Positions 53,401-64,000 of a stretch of 64,000 nucleotides of DNA are shown piece by piece. Within the stretch, counting starts at the first letter, position 1; each line of letters opens with the position of its first letter. The notes beneath the pieces are model-generated. The model saw only the letters and a program-made list of their open reading frames with translations, was not told the origin of the DNA and did no database searches. The DNA is from Micropterix aruncella (taxonomy: Eukaryota; Arthropoda; Insecta; Lepidoptera; Micropterigidae), in contig OX155978.1 in assembly GCA_944548615.1 (NCBI GenBank), positions 1,526,642 to 1,590,641 of the forward strand, given 5' to 3'. A program made the translations under genes and the position numbers.

Positions 53401-53423
53401 AAAGAGGGCCTTTGAATAAGTAT

Positions 53424-53640
53424 TTCTTCTTCTTCTTCTTCTTCATCAGCGCGCATTCGCCCACCGTTGGGCATACGCCTCTCCAATCACTCTCCATCCG
53501 GATCGGTTGTCTGTTTCCCTCATCCAGACAGGTCCAGCTGTCTCCTTGATGTCATAAGGTTGTACTGTTCATCATGATTTGAGGTATTTAGCCCGATACC
53601 CGCCACGTCGGCCACACGTCTTGGCGAGCTCCACACTTTC
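53424..53640 (-). repeat. LINE 3' end with (GAA)n tail
   Basis: The minus strand reads GTATGCCCAACGGTGGGCGA, GCGCTGATGAAGAAGAAG, a common form of LINE 3' end in which the last codons run into the tail. Family not determined. Confidence 0.5.
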
Positions 53641-53724
53641 AGGAAAATATTTCCATTTCCTAGGCATGTTGCAACCTGGTCGGGTTACTTAACCGCCGAA
53701 TTACACATTGCGCCCCTTTTTTTA

Positions 53725-54358
53725 TTAAAGCTGGTATCCTTACCATGTCGTCCATGTACATATATCAGTGCCTTTTATACGCCAAAGAGAATGTTTTAAA
53801 TTGCGAGCTTCACTCCACTCGGCATAGCCATAATACGCGACATAAGAACAATGTGTTATTGCCTAAAGTACGCTTGACTAAATATCAAAAAACATTTTTA
53901 TATATAAGTTTTAAATTGTTCAATGCTTTGCCATCATCAACGAAAAGACTTGAGATGGCAGCATATAAAATCTGCTTGAAAAATCAGTTAGTCAAACATG
54001 CCCTTTACAAACTGGACGACTTTTATGATATTGCGTCCACAATTGCTTGATTATAAATAACCATATTATGACTATACTTTCGAACTAAGTTTTAGATTTT
54101 ATTAACATTGTTTTTAATTACGCATGTTTCAGAATTTTTCTTTTTATGGTATTGATTATTATTTGTTTGATTATTGATTATTTTGTAAATTTGACTATTT
54201 TTAAGTAATCGCCCTCTGATTACAATTATTTTTTTTCCTTTTAATTAATCAAAGCGGTTTTATCATCCGGTAAATTATGATTGTAAAATTTGACATGTTC
54301 CTCAGTATTGTGAAATGCTTTTATGGAATGAATAAATGATGATGATGATGATGATGAT
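53725..54358 (+). pseudogene. CR1-type LINE RT C-terminal end and 3' UTR
   Basis: MYIYQCLLYAKENVL, HSHNTRHKNNVLLPKVRLTK, ISFKLFNALPSSTKRLE and LVKHALYKLDDFYDI are the last parts of a CR1-type ORF2, with a stop at 54048. The 3' UTR ends GAATAAATGATGATGATG at 54331-54358. Confidence 0.8.
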
Positions 54359-55084
54359 TCACTAAATTTATTATTTATTGTTGAGAAAATTTCTAAATAT
54401 ATGTTGACAATTAGAATTTAAATTTCGAATTTACCTCTTTATTTTAAAAAAGAAATGTGCGTTCACAATACTGTCCCTGCTCGTCAGTCGGTGGGCCAAG
54501 AAAGTAAAAAAAAAGACGTGATTGATAAATTGGAAAACGTTAAATCTCAACATTATCGACACTTGTTGATCATACCATCTATGTTAGGTGCATATGAGTC
54601 ATATTTGAGAGGGCATAATTTATTTCTACCTCTATAAAATAGTATACGAGTTTGTGACAATGTTGCTCCTTACAGAAGTACTTATCTAACTAAACTCTGC
54701 GGTTGTGAGAGGTTCCTTATGAAAGTATAGCCCGAGCACTTCGGTTATCGTGGAAGCGGGAGCGTAGTGCATTTTTCGTATATCGACAGAAGGCAATATC
54801 ACTGCGGCCGTGTTGTTTTACGCTCGAACAAGTTTGCCTCTGCAAATATCCAAAGTTATATATCGCTGCACTCCAATATTTACACGCAAAGTTTCCGTCC
54901 AACTTTAAAACGAATTTCGCGGTCGAAGGCGGTGCGCGCGGTGGCAGCGATTATTCAAACATTGAAGTAAGACTGATCAGGGAGGAGAAATATGTTGGTA
55001 ATAAAGGACGATTCGATGAAGTTGGTATAAGGTTTCTCGAGTGAGATATCGCCATACAGGTACCAAATTTCAAGTCTTTCAAAT
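54359..55084. other. Unassigned stretch, no gene seen
   Basis: No recognisable motif; the part 54720-54960 is richer in GC than its surroundings. Confidence 0.4.
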
Positions 55085-56470
55085 GACTGGCGATTAGCTC
55101 GGGTTTGCCTACGGCAAAATGTATATAAATTTATTATAAACATGCATAAACATGCAACGCGATCTAGACCGACTCTTGGTATACTGCCACAAAAACAAGC
55201 TCTGCCTCAATCCCTTAAAGTGCAATACCATCAGGTTTACCAGAAATACTCGGCCAATTGTATATAACTATCTTATCGATGGCGAAAACATTCCAAAAAC
55301 ATCTTTAATACGCGACCTCGGACTTTATTTAGATACGAAGCTTACATACAACGACCACATAGATTACATAGTTCTGAAGGCCAAGAAAATGTTAGGATTT
55401 TTGTTTAGAGTATGCAGACCGTTCAGTGACACCCTCGCCTTAAAAACACTGTACTACGCATAATAATATGTCAGAAGTATCTTAGACTTCGGATCCACTA
55501 TATGGTCACCGATGTATGCTGCATCTGTCAACAAGGTTGAGTGCGTCCAAAAGCGTTTCTTGCGATACCTAAATTGGCGCGAGCACACGAACTTCGAGAC
55601 ATATGAGGAAAGAGCGGATTACTTTAAGGTTGCACTGCTCCATAATAGATGGACCATAACCGACATGTCTTTCCTATATGACATCCTTCATGGTTTAATA
55701 GACTGTCCAGCTTTAACTGAGCGAATTTCCTTGAGAGTGCCCCCCAGAGGTACCCGAGTTTCTCGTTTGTTTCATGTGCCCAGGTGCAATTCAAGCCACT
55801 TCAGCAACTCTACTATGATACGGTTACTCACCTCTTTTAATAACAGGTTTAATGACCTTGACATTTTTTCTCTGGACAGGAAGCCTTTTCTTCACGCAGT
55901 CGAAGAAAAGCTCAGGAACGATAATTAATTTAAATTTACTTATTACTTTATTATATACAATATATTTATGTGTGTATGTATGTCTATATGTATATATATG
56001 TCAATAGTATACGTATGTATGTGTTATAACAATCCCTCCCTTCCATTTCCATTCCCCTATTGTACTTATACATTTATATTTAGAAATGCTTCTTTTTCCT
56101 TTTTTCTTAAAAAGAAGGTTATAAAATTATTATCTTTTAAATGGGTACTTTATATTTTTTGCTAATTTAAAATGTATTAATGGCTATATTGATGTTAATT
56201 TATAAAATGTTTTTTTTATATATAAAGAATATGCTGTATACATTTAGTTAATAAAATAAATAAATAAATAAATATTAACATTTACATTTATATTTACATA
56301 GAGCGGGGTTTACTATAGAGCTATAGCATTACTATAGAGCGGATTACTATAAAGCGGCGCACATTTACATTTATATTTACATTTATATAAATTTATATAC
56401 ATTTTGTATACATTTTGCCAAGGCGTCCATTATTGGACGCCTCACATTTGAGGGGTTGTAAAATAATTCG
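55085..56470. repeat. Repeat RC (first copy), split by a LINE
   Basis: GACTGGCGATTAGCTCGGGT at 55085 and TTTACTATAGAGCTATAGCA, GCCAAGGCGTCCATTATTGG at 56310-56440 match the unbroken copy at 59288-59530. The LINE at 55141-56280 lies between. Confidence 0.7.
55141..56280 (+). pseudogene. LINE RT C-terminal half inserted in repeat RC
   Basis: LQRDLDRLLVYCHKNKLCLN-type start (here MQRDL), KCNTIRFTRNTRPIVYNYLI, IRDLGLYLDTKLTYNDHIDY, then two stops near 55460, RSILDFGSTIWSPMYA, VQKRFLRYLNWREHTN and TDMSFLYDILHGLIDCPALT, LRVPPRGTRVSRLFHVP. Stop at 55926. Same group as the LINE at 1-246. Ends in (AAAT)n at 56250-56275. 5'-truncated. Confidence 0.85.
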
Positions 56471-56867
56471 AGTTTGATATAATGACTATTGGTGGACCGC
56501 TGGTGGCGTACTAGTGATGATATAATATGTCTAGTGGTGGACCGATTTCAACCGCAATCTCTTACACTCTTGCCATGACCAAATGATGCCTGCATACCAA
56601 ATTTAAGCTCAATCGGCTTAAGCGTTTGGGCGCTATCGTGGAGGAATACACATACACAGACAGAGAGACCCATATACATAATATATCAACCTGGAAACGT
56701 ACTGAATCGTCTTGGGAGGCTTAAAATTTGTGTTTCCATCTTTATCTCGTTTTTTTCCACATTACCAATACTTTCCCTCCTGTTCGTTTGGTGATCCGGA
56801 AAGGAAAAACAATCGGTTGGGCCACTCAAAGAAATTTCAGGCAAAAAGACCATGCTCTGACAAAATA

Positions 56868-57295
56868 TTGGGGTCTGTCTAATAAAAATCAAAATTTAAA
56901 AACATTAGGGTCCTAAAAACACTCAAACATTAAGGTCTGTAAAAAAAAATAATTCAAAACATTGGGGTCTGTACAAAAATTAAAAATTTCAGTACATTAG
57001 GGTCTGTAAAAAAATAAAACAATTCAAAACGTTAGGGTTTGTAAAAAAAAAAAATTAAAATTCAACACATTGGGGTTTGAAAAAAAAAAAAACGAAATAC
57101 TGGGGTCTGCAAAAAAAAACTTCGAAACATTAAAGTCTATAAAAAAAAAATCAAAACATTGGGGTCTCTACAAAAAATGAAAATTTCAGAATTTAGGGGT
57201 CTGTTTAAAAAAAAAAGTTTCAAAAAATTGGTGTCCGTAAAAAAAAAACAAACATTAGGGTATGTAAAAAATGGAAATTTCAAAACTTTGGGGTC
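56868..57295 (+). repeat. AT-rich minisatellite, first part
   Basis: About eleven units of 30-45 bases, each GGGTCTGTA, an A-run, AATTTCAAAACATT. Units vary in the A-run. It resumes at 57863-58033 beyond a solo LTR. Confidence 0.8.
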
Positions 57296-57862
57296 TGCGT
57301 GCAGCGCTGAATTAGCACGAATTTTAACTACTTTGTCAAATCAGTTACATTGAACAACATTTTTACTCGGAATATTTTGGATTGCGTCATTTTTCGGCCT
57401 TTATAAGGCGGCGAAAATAGCACCAGGGTATCATTTCTCGAATGATCACTCCACCCAAGACAGCGACGGAATCAACCCGGTACTACTCTCACGAGTTAGG
57501 TTAACGGGTCCGACCATTTTGGGTACCTCTTCCTTCCTCCCTCATATCGAGACGAACAAACATCAGTCTGAACTCCTACAGACTCGAGCCGTGGCGAGTA
57601 CGAGATACTCTGAGCACAAACTATAATCCTTATCCATGTACCCTCGTAACTTCAGGCAGATAACCACCGCATTCACATCAACCCCTAACATATTCGGGAA
57701 GCGTTAACAAACTGGCTATATAAATCACTATAAATTCCTTCTGATACAATAAATACCTTCTGATATACATTCAATCGACTTTCAATACGGAGATAACTCG
57801 CAAGTTGACACCACCTCCTCACATCAAACAACTTGGAGTCTAGTGCGGGGTGGCCCGTCACA
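57296..57862 (-). mobile_element. Solo LTR in the minisatellite, 567 bp, 4-bp target duplication
   Basis: On the minus strand it starts TGTGACGGGCC and ends CTGCACGCA; GGTC lies on both sides (57292-57295, 57863-57866) and the minisatellite continues. Related in sequence to 24741-25290 and more distantly to the 640-bp LTRs (same TGTGA..G..CCACCC start). Confidence 0.78.
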
Positions 57863-58033
57863 GGTCTGTAAAGAAATCTGAAAAATTCAAAACATTAAGG
57901 TCTGTCTAAAAAACTTTTAAATTTCAAAACAAAATAAAATTTGTTTTGAAATCTGTAAAAAAAATAAAATTTGAAATCTTTGGGATCTGTAAAAAAAATA
58001 AAATTTCAAAACATTGGTGTCTGTAAAAAAAAA
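57863..58033 (+). repeat. AT-rich minisatellite, second part
   Basis: Continuation of 56868-57295 with the same unit. Confidence 0.8.
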
Positions 58034-58620
58034 TCGGGAGGCCGGAGAAATCTGGCTGTAACTGGAAGCAAGGGCGCGAGTGTCAGCCCGCTGGATGCAA
58101 AACCGGTTTCTCGCGGTATAGCATTGGCTTCTACGGGCGAGTAGTGTAACAAGACAGTGGACTGTTTTGCCCCCAAATCTTCTACGCTGAGTTCACGGGA
58201 GACGGAACTATGAAATATCATTAGAACTTCCTGAGGTGACGGGTAGCGAACGGTTTCGTGTAGCTTGGGCCACAAGATCCACTTTGTTCTCGGATCGGCT
58301 CAACTCACGATTCAGCTCCTATTCAGAAGCTTCCTCGTGCGCAAGTCTACCCCGGGTAAGACTCTCGCGTCTCAGGCCACATGGCTGGTGGACCGGTTTC
58401 TCTGGTAAGATTGCATTCCAGAGCTACTGGACGGCTTGCGCACCATTCGGCGACTCCTATCGGTTGTGCACTCTGACTGATTACTGAAGGAGTCTGGAGA
58501 CTATGGAAATATACTGTTTCCTAAGCAGCGGGGGTGGATGATGACCTGTCTTCAACCACTTTTGAAATGACCATCAGGCTACCAGTCCGCTTTGGTCCGC
58601 GATAGATTCAAATCGAATCA
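58034..58620 (-). repeat. RA-family repeat copy, reverse
   Basis: GGAGAAATCTGGCTGTAACT, GTCAGCCCGCTGG, GACGGAACTATGAAATATC, GGACGGCTTGCGCACC and GGAAATATACTGTTTCCTA are reversed RA landmarks, more diverged and partly rearranged. Confidence 0.65.
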
Positions 58621-58800
58621 CCGCTGAACATACGGCATGTAGAGGTCGTGCACGTAACCAAACCAGTGACCAGTCGGGAGGTTGGAGGTATCCTGAAGGT
58701 TCCCGGAGGTTTATTCCAGACGGAGGTATCCTTCCAAAACTGGTATACAGGGGGCGAGGCTGCCCGGTTTTTACCTTTCCCGGTGCCTCGCTGTAAGGCG

Positions 58801-59290
58801 TGTGAGGGACCACCCCTCACTAGACTCCAATTTTGCTCGATGTGAGGAGGTGGTGTCAACTTAAGGTTTTTTCCGTAGTGAAAGACGGACTTGATGAAGC
58901 CGAAGATGTTTATTGATGAGTTTGATTGAAGATTGCCAGTTATAACGCTTCCGAATATTGATCGCGGCGTGCGGTTGGAAAGATGTTGCTCGAAGAATGA
59001 TTATCGCGGATGTTTACTCGAAGAATGAGCGCGGGGGGTTATTACCCGAGAATGATGCGAATGATGACCGGTGGGTGACTACCCGAGGAATGATGGCTGC
59101 GGGCCACTCGAGAATGATTATCGCGGAGGGCGGTTACCCGAGAAATGATAATTGATTGGTCGAATGTACTGGTTTTTATACCATAATGCATGAGCAATGC
59201 TGAAAGAGTGGTGGTAATAAGTGTGTCGATTGAATTGATTAGAAGAAATTGACATGAGTCACCGGCTGCGACTGCATTAACCCCACAAAT
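58801..59290 (+). repeat. LTR-like copy of the TGTGAG family
   Basis: Starts TGTGAGGGACCACCCCTCAC at 58801 and later shares GTCGATTGAATTGATTAGAAG..TGACATGAGTCA with the 640-bp LTRs. Inside, CCCGAG.AATGAT-type units recur about six times. The end could not be fixed. Confidence 0.5.
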
Positions 59291-59530
59291 GACTGGCGAT
59301 TAGCTCGGGTTTACCTACGGCAAAATGTATATAAATTTATATTTACATTTACATTTACATTTACATAGAGCGGGGTTTACTATAGAGCTATAGCATTACT
59401 ATAGAGCAGATTACTATAAAGCGGCGCACATTTACATTTATATTTACATTTATATAAATGTATATACATTTTGTATACATTTTGCCAAGGCATCCATTAT
59501 TGGACGCCTCACATTTGAGGGATTAATTAC
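59288..59530. repeat. Repeat RC (second copy), unbroken
   Basis: Matches the two halves at 55085-55140 and 56281-56470. Includes TTTACATTTA-type runs, TACTATAGAGC units and ACATTTTGTATACATTTTG. It follows the LTR-like copy directly and may belong to it. Confidence 0.6.
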
Positions 59531-59689
59531 CGAAATTAGATGGAATTTAATGGCAGTGCACGTGTAGAATAGATTGTATTTGCTCTTATGAATTTCTATG
59601 GAATCTATTTGCTAGATATGCTTTTGTTGACCGATATGTAGGTACGAAGTCCCACTGACGGGCCGGTGGCGTAAATAGACACTGAATTG

Positions 59690-59810
59690 TTTTTGTCGGC
59701 CCAAGTGTTCTGTGCTCACCTCATGGGAGACAGAACGATCAATATCGTTAAAATTTCATGAGGCGACGGATTCGCCCGTTGTAGTTGACAGCTCAAGTTG
59801 ACCGAACTAA
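59690..59810 (-). repeat. RA-family fragment, reverse
   Basis: GACAGAACGATCAATATCGT, TTTCATGAGGCGACGG and TCGCCCGTTGTAGTTGACAG are the reversed start of RA. Confidence 0.7.
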
Positions 59811-60129
59811 AAGGCGTTTTAAGTCAAAACTCGCAAAAACTCTGGATACGCCATACGGCGTGTGCACATTCGTCGGTATATTGTGTCGCTGTGGAGCACC
59901 ACTCCTTCCCCGAATAAAACTTTCAGTCCCGATATTGGCACGGGCATTCGACTAGAATATGTAAGCGAAACTATTCCGGACCATTGAAAATGTGTTTGTC
60001 GAGGTTCGCCTGAATTCCAATATGTCTTTCAGCCTTTGAGTGCGGCGCCCGACGCTTCGCGGTCTAGCAGGTGTTTCGCTCGACATACATATTCTATGTC
60101 GATATGGGAACAAAATACTCTTCTTCTCT
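59811..60129. other. Unassigned stretch, no gene seen
   Basis: No recognisable coding or repeat signal. Confidence 0.4.
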
Positions 60130-60421
60130 TAAACTAAGATATACAATTCGAAATAATATATTATGAAGTGGTAAGTCATTAAATAATCAACAGTAACTAT
60201 ATGTCTATCTCTAATAATAAAAGAAAATTGGCAGTTTTGGCACACTTTTTCAATAGCTGTAAATCATATACTAATGGATAGGTCGCTTTATGACATCTCA
60301 ATTATAATCCGCTTCTAAATTACACAATATTTAATATGGCCTATTATCTATACCTACACCCTAGGGCACCTAACAAATCCAGGCATTGTATTTTTAAAAA
60401 CTATTCAATGCAAATTCAACG
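60130..60421 (+). repeat. Local duplication, first copy
   Basis: TCATTAAATAATCAACA, ACTATATGTCTATCTCTAAT, TAGGTCGCTTTATG, CTTCTAAATTACACAATATT and GGGCACCTAACAAATCCA recur in order at 61106-61411. Confidence 0.8.
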
Positions 60422-61101
60422 CCCTTCGGCTACGTAACGACCAAATTTGGTTGCACATCAGAACACCGTTGCATACGTAACAACCAATATTGTCGGCTTG
60501 CTCCCGGAGCGCACAGTAATATTATTTTCTAGTTCGAGCGCATCCTAAAAGCCATACCAAATATCTCATTATTACCATAGATACATAGACGGCCGCTAGA
60601 ATAATTTTGCGCGTCATTTCGCGGATATTTCTGGTAAAATTCCATTGTCAAACATCATTTTTTTTCTTTCGGGAAATATCAAAATGTTTATTGGTTTTTA
60701 TGAGCTAATATCATTATATTTTTATGTAAATAAGCAAAACAAAATATTACCTTTGATAGCGAATCTAATAAAGATCACGATAGCATCTACAATTTCTAAA
60801 TAGGGTTCGGTATTTTTCCGTAAGACAAGTATAAGTTAGTTCCGAGTTAATGCTATTTTTTTTCCCCCTTTTCGACTTTCTCATATTTATTCATAATTAT
60901 CTAATCATTATATATAATGAGATTTCAGTATTCTATAGGTATACCAAATTTCAATTCAATAATTGAACAGGTATTTGTTTTATTATTGCTATAGAACAGT
61001 TGTTCCATAGTTATAGTACTTTTTGTCGACCGCGGCGATATTGCAATAAATTTCAATAAATTACTGCGGTCTGCCATGAAATTATGCCGCTACTCGAAGG
61101 G
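60422..61101 (-). mobile_element. piggyBac-type MITE (PB1), reverse orientation
   Basis: Starts CCCTTCGGCTACGTAACGAC, ends CTACTCGAAGGG before TTAA (61102-61105). Body as 45291-45860 reversed, with small changes. Confidence 0.78.
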
Positions 61102-61105
61102 TTAA

Positions 61106-61411
61106 ACTAAGGTATAAAATTATAAAGAATATAAAATGAAGTGTTAGGTCATTAAATAATCAACACTTTAGTTGAAATAACTATATGTCTATCTCTAATA
61201 ATAAAAGAGAATGTGCATTTTTGGCCCACTTTTTCAATAGCTATAAACCATATACTAATAGATAGGTCGCTTTATGTGGAATATTGACTGATATCAATTA
61301 TAATTCGCTTCTAAATTACACAATATTTAATATGGCTAATTATCTATACAACCTAGGGCACCTAACAAATCCATGCATTGTATTTTTTAAAACTATTCAA
61401 TGCAATTCAAC
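61106..61411 (+). repeat. Local duplication, second copy
   Basis: See 60130-60421. The copy carries small insertions such as TTTAGTTGAAA near 61165. Confidence 0.8.
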
Positions 61412-61485
61412 CCCTTCGAGTAGCGGCATAATTTCATGGCAGACCGCGGCAATTTATTGGAATTTCGTGCAACATCGCCACGCTC
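61412..61485 (+). mobile_element. piggyBac-type MITE (PB1) fragment
   Basis: CCCTTCGAGTAGCGGCATAA and GCAGACCGCGGCAATTTATT are the first 65-70 bases of PB1 in forward orientation; then the match ends. Confidence 0.7.
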
Positions 61486-61619
61486 TTGCAACATCTTGCA
61501 ACATCGCCACACACACGATATTTTTATGTGATAATTTATTGACATTTGGACATTTGGATATTCAGACAACTACTGACATGATATTTGGACAGTTAAGGTA
61601 CTCTATGACACTCAGGTTG

Positions 61620-61700
61620 ACATTGGCAATAAGCTGGCCTGTTTGTATTATTATTAAGTGCAAATAAAGAGTATATTATTAATAATAATATTGTTATTAC
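61620..61700 (+). repeat. LINE-like 3' end with (TTA)n tail
   Basis: TTAAGTGCAAATAAAGAGTA then TTATTAATAATAATA; the same end as at 22382-22424. Confidence 0.5.
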
Positions 61701-61937
61701 CAGAGATCGAGAGCAGTAGGTTGACTTTGGATGTCAAAGGATGCCAGTGAGCTTACATAGCATTGAGCGTACTTATGAGATAGCTCGGAGCGGCCGCTTC
61801 AATATTCTGAAGAGCAAAACCTTAGGACTCTCGTATCTCTCCTTTCTCTGGTCGTCAGCCAATGAAGGGTCCTTCCGTACGCCGTAATATGGTCATACTA
61901 ACTTAGGTCATAAATAAATCGAATGTAAATATTCAAC
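61701..61937. other. Unassigned stretch, no gene seen
   Basis: No recognisable motif. Confidence 0.4.
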
Positions 61938-62105
61938 ACGGCACGATGACCCGATGGTTAGGTCGCCTGATTATACATTTTAATGTTCCGGTTTCGATTT
62001 TCAGCTGTCACCATTTTCCCTTGAGATAAAATTAACGGGATTCCATTTCACTTTTGTTGATCGAATTCATCTACAAGACATACTTGCACACATGTTGCAA
62101 GAGCA
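61938..62105 (+). mobile_element. tRNA-derived SINE, diverged copy
   Basis: GATGGTTAGGTCGCCTGATT, TGTTCCGGTTTCGATTTTCA, TGTCACCATTTTCC and AAATTAACGGGATTCCATTT follow the order of the SINE at 41335-41519. The B box is changed to GGTTTCGATTTT, so it is probably silent. Confidence 0.65.
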
Positions 62106-62149
62106 CATGCGTACGTGGGAAATATTGAAAGTTTCTGGGAACTCACAAC

Positions 62150-63602
62150 GGCCCGTATTCCGTTTCTCGCAGCTGGTGCTAAAAATTTGGAACTTAAGCA
62201 CCTTCGTTATTTTGTTGGTATTTCGTTTCATCAAAATTAAGAAACGGTCTTAAATCTTAAAATTGTCCGTTTTGTCTATGGCCGTTCCAAAGCGGAGTCT
62301 TATTTCGACAGCTCGGTCGCTAGCTCGCCCGCCGTCTTCTCGCCAACGCAAGCTGATTGTCGCCCCGTTTTGTTTGTTTTAAAATTTACAAATATACGAG
62401 GATTTTTACAATGCAACATACAAGGATAAAAAATATACAAGGCTATTAACTTACCTAATCTACAAAATAATATTAAAACAGGATTTTGAGGGCAAAATAT
62501 AGATATTAATTAACGATTACTTACGTGAATCGGCGCTCATCGTCCATTTTTTGAAACAGAAGCTGATGCTGAGCAAACTTCTTTGAAATTTCGACAAAAA
62601 ATCTTCGAAATCACGAGAGAAACAAGAGCTACACGGCGACTGCTCGACACAGACTGCTCGATTTAGACATATATTGAGATGTCAACCACAACGGGCGAAC
62701 CCGTCACCGCAGGACGATTTAACGATTCATCGTTCTATCGACCGTGCAGTGAGCGTAGAAGACTTTGGACATTACAAATCCGACGTCTAGCTACGCCACA
62801 ACCCGCAAGAGACCAACGCCTTTACCGCGAGATAGCCAGTAATGTTACCTGGCGGGCCGACACTCGCGCCCTTGCATCCAATTGTGACCAGATTTCTCCG
62901 GTCTCTCGATTGGTTCCGAGTTCGAGGTCGCTTGCGCGGTCCTCTCCCTTACGAAGCGGTGAAACGGTGTGCACCGAATCTATCGCGGAGCAAGGCGTCC
63001 TTTGCCCGACTCTGAACCGGGATCGGATGGCCAATGGTCATTTCAAGAGCAGTCGCCGTAAGGTAGGCAACCTCCCCCGCTCTATAGGAAACAATACAGT
63101 TCCCAGACTCCCCCAACTGTTAGTCGGAGAGCACAATCGATTGGCTTGCGCCGCTCGGTGCGCAGACCGTCCAGGAGCGCCAGAGGTTTGATTCCCGGGG
63201 GAGACTGGTTGACCCAGTGTCCTACCCAGGTTCGCACCCCATGCGTGTAGGCCATCGGATGGGTGTTGACCCGTGAGTGTGACCGACCCTGAACACATGG
63301 GTCATCGTGGCCACCTCATCATGGGCCCGTTAGCTCCCATTAGGGCCCGTTAGCTCGATTTAGACAGTTCTAGGTTAGGACCCCGAACAAGACCCATCCG
63401 CCATGACACCTGTAGAAACTGAATATTAAAAAGGGTCTAGACTGTGCTTAGCGACAATTTAAGCGCCTGATGAGCTCCACACAAGCTCGTTCCATTTAGG
63501 ACCCATGAAACGGAATACCAAAATGTCAGTTTAAAATTAAACGTCGTTTTAGCGCGTTTTTAGACCCCAAGTTAAGCACCTGAGAGAAACGAATTACGGG
63601 CC
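62150..63602. mobile_element. MITE with inverted ends, split by an RA insertion
   Basis: GGCCCGTATTCCGTTTCTCG at the left end is inverted at the right (CGAATTACGGGCC, with AGAGAAA between), followed inward by AGCTGGTGCT / AGCACCTGAG. Without the RA insert it would be about 770 bp. No coding. The target duplication is unclear. Confidence 0.6.
62670..63352 (+). mobile_element. RA-family unit inserted with a 14-bp target duplication
   Basis: GCTCGATTTAGACA lies on both sides (62656-62669, 63353-63366). The unit is 683 bp and has all RA landmarks. GGTTTGATTCC at 63185-63195 resembles a tRNA B box. No A tail. The plus-strand frame 62679-63191 has no recognisable domain. The long duplication points to mobilisation by LINE machinery. 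Confidence 0.75.
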
Positions 63603-63780
63603 AATAAGAGAAATAGGAAACAATTTACGAAATATGAAAATGGAATTCTCTGGCTACATGTTACTTTTTGACTAGCGAGATTGTCGTTTGATTTTTAGTG
63701 TACCGTTTTTTTTTAAATTTTGTGTCGGAATAACAATGGTAATAATATGGTATTTTATTTTATGGTATCAATTAACATTT

Positions 63781-63990
63781 GGCGATGAATCCCCATCTTG
63801 TAGCTATGTGTACGCGTGATTCTGTGAGTCTAGACGTGGACGTTATCATCTCCACGATGATGCACGTGAAGGTCGACTAGCGACTGCAGTTACCGAATAT
63901 AATATTGATACCGAACGTCAATTAATTGAGACTGACAAAAAAATATTAGTCACCAATTTTCGCGCTGCATTAGTCATCAGAATGAATTAA
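63781..63990 (+). pseudogene. mariner-type transposase, N-terminal fragment
   Basis: TFGDESPSCSYVYA is followed by a stop in place of the usual Trp, then ESRRGRYHLHDDAREGRLAT, AVTEYNIDTERQLIETDKKI and FRAAL. This is the helix-turn-helix DNA-binding region and linker of mariner transposases. It continues toward the window end without the catalytic domain in view. Upstream 63603-63780 has no recognised feature. Confidence 0.85.
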
Positions 63991-64000
63991 GAGTCAAATA

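Noticed and set aside
62679..63191. 170-codon open frame as a protein gene
   Set aside because: It lies in the RA repeat, other copies break it, and no domain is recognised on either strand.

Overview
The window looks like transposable-element-dense insect chromatin, most likely from a moth or butterfly (Lepidoptera). The reasons are a Helitron with the ends of the common lepidopteran Lep1-type element (49158-49376), a LINE whose ORF1 ends in the FP-like C-terminal domain common in lepidopteran LINEs, many TTAA-flanked piggyBac-type MITEs, and a generally AT-rich sequence. I found no gene that I would call a host gene. Almost every long reading frame belongs to a mobile element, so this reads as heterochromatin or a TE nest, possibly a piRNA-cluster-like region (inference).

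Bases 1-19375 are one nested structure. A LINE reverse transcriptase copy (1-246 and 19152-19375, minus strand) was split by a BEL/Pao LTR retrotransposon (247-19151, minus strand). Its two 620-bp LTRs differ at about three positions by eye. The BEL pol gene was then hit three times: by a nearly complete CR1-like LINE with an intact ORF2 and an unexpected hydrophobic ORF between ORF1 and ORF2 (1885-6614); by a P-element/THAP9-type DNA transposon with a 9-bp target duplication and a decayed transposase (8451-12724); and by an LTR-derived palindrome with arms of about 1 kb (13134-16046). At the first two sites the BEL frame continues across the insertion.

Bases 19376-37535 hold fragments of RTE and CR1-type LINEs, two 640-bp solo LTRs with 4-bp target duplications, several MITEs, G-rich tracts, and copies of an interspersed repeat of about 650 bp that I call RA. 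Three CR1-type RT C-terminal fragments lie head to tail at 35302-36672.

Bases 37536-46000 hold a Penelope-like element end with a GIY-YIG endonuclease, a tRNA-derived SINE, and a degenerate tandem satellite of about 170 bp (41600-45980). The satellite's TTAA sites have repeatedly taken up piggyBac-type MITEs; it also carries an R1/I-type LINE piece and the end of a LINE with a restriction-like endonuclease.

Bases 46000-64000 hold more RA copies, the Helitron, and a second nested set: a Penelope-like copy split by a hAT element, itself split by a DNA transposon with 40-bp perfect terminal inverted repeats and an apparently intact two-exon DDE-like gene of DUF7869 type (49723-52211). That transposon is the best candidate for a still functional and poorly described system here. 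Further on are LINE ends, a minisatellite holding a solo LTR, a local duplication carrying MITEs in opposite orientation, a foldback MITE containing an RA insertion, and a mariner transposase fragment at the window end.

All family names rest on motifs read by eye. Percent identities, copy numbers elsewhere and clade placement were not computed.
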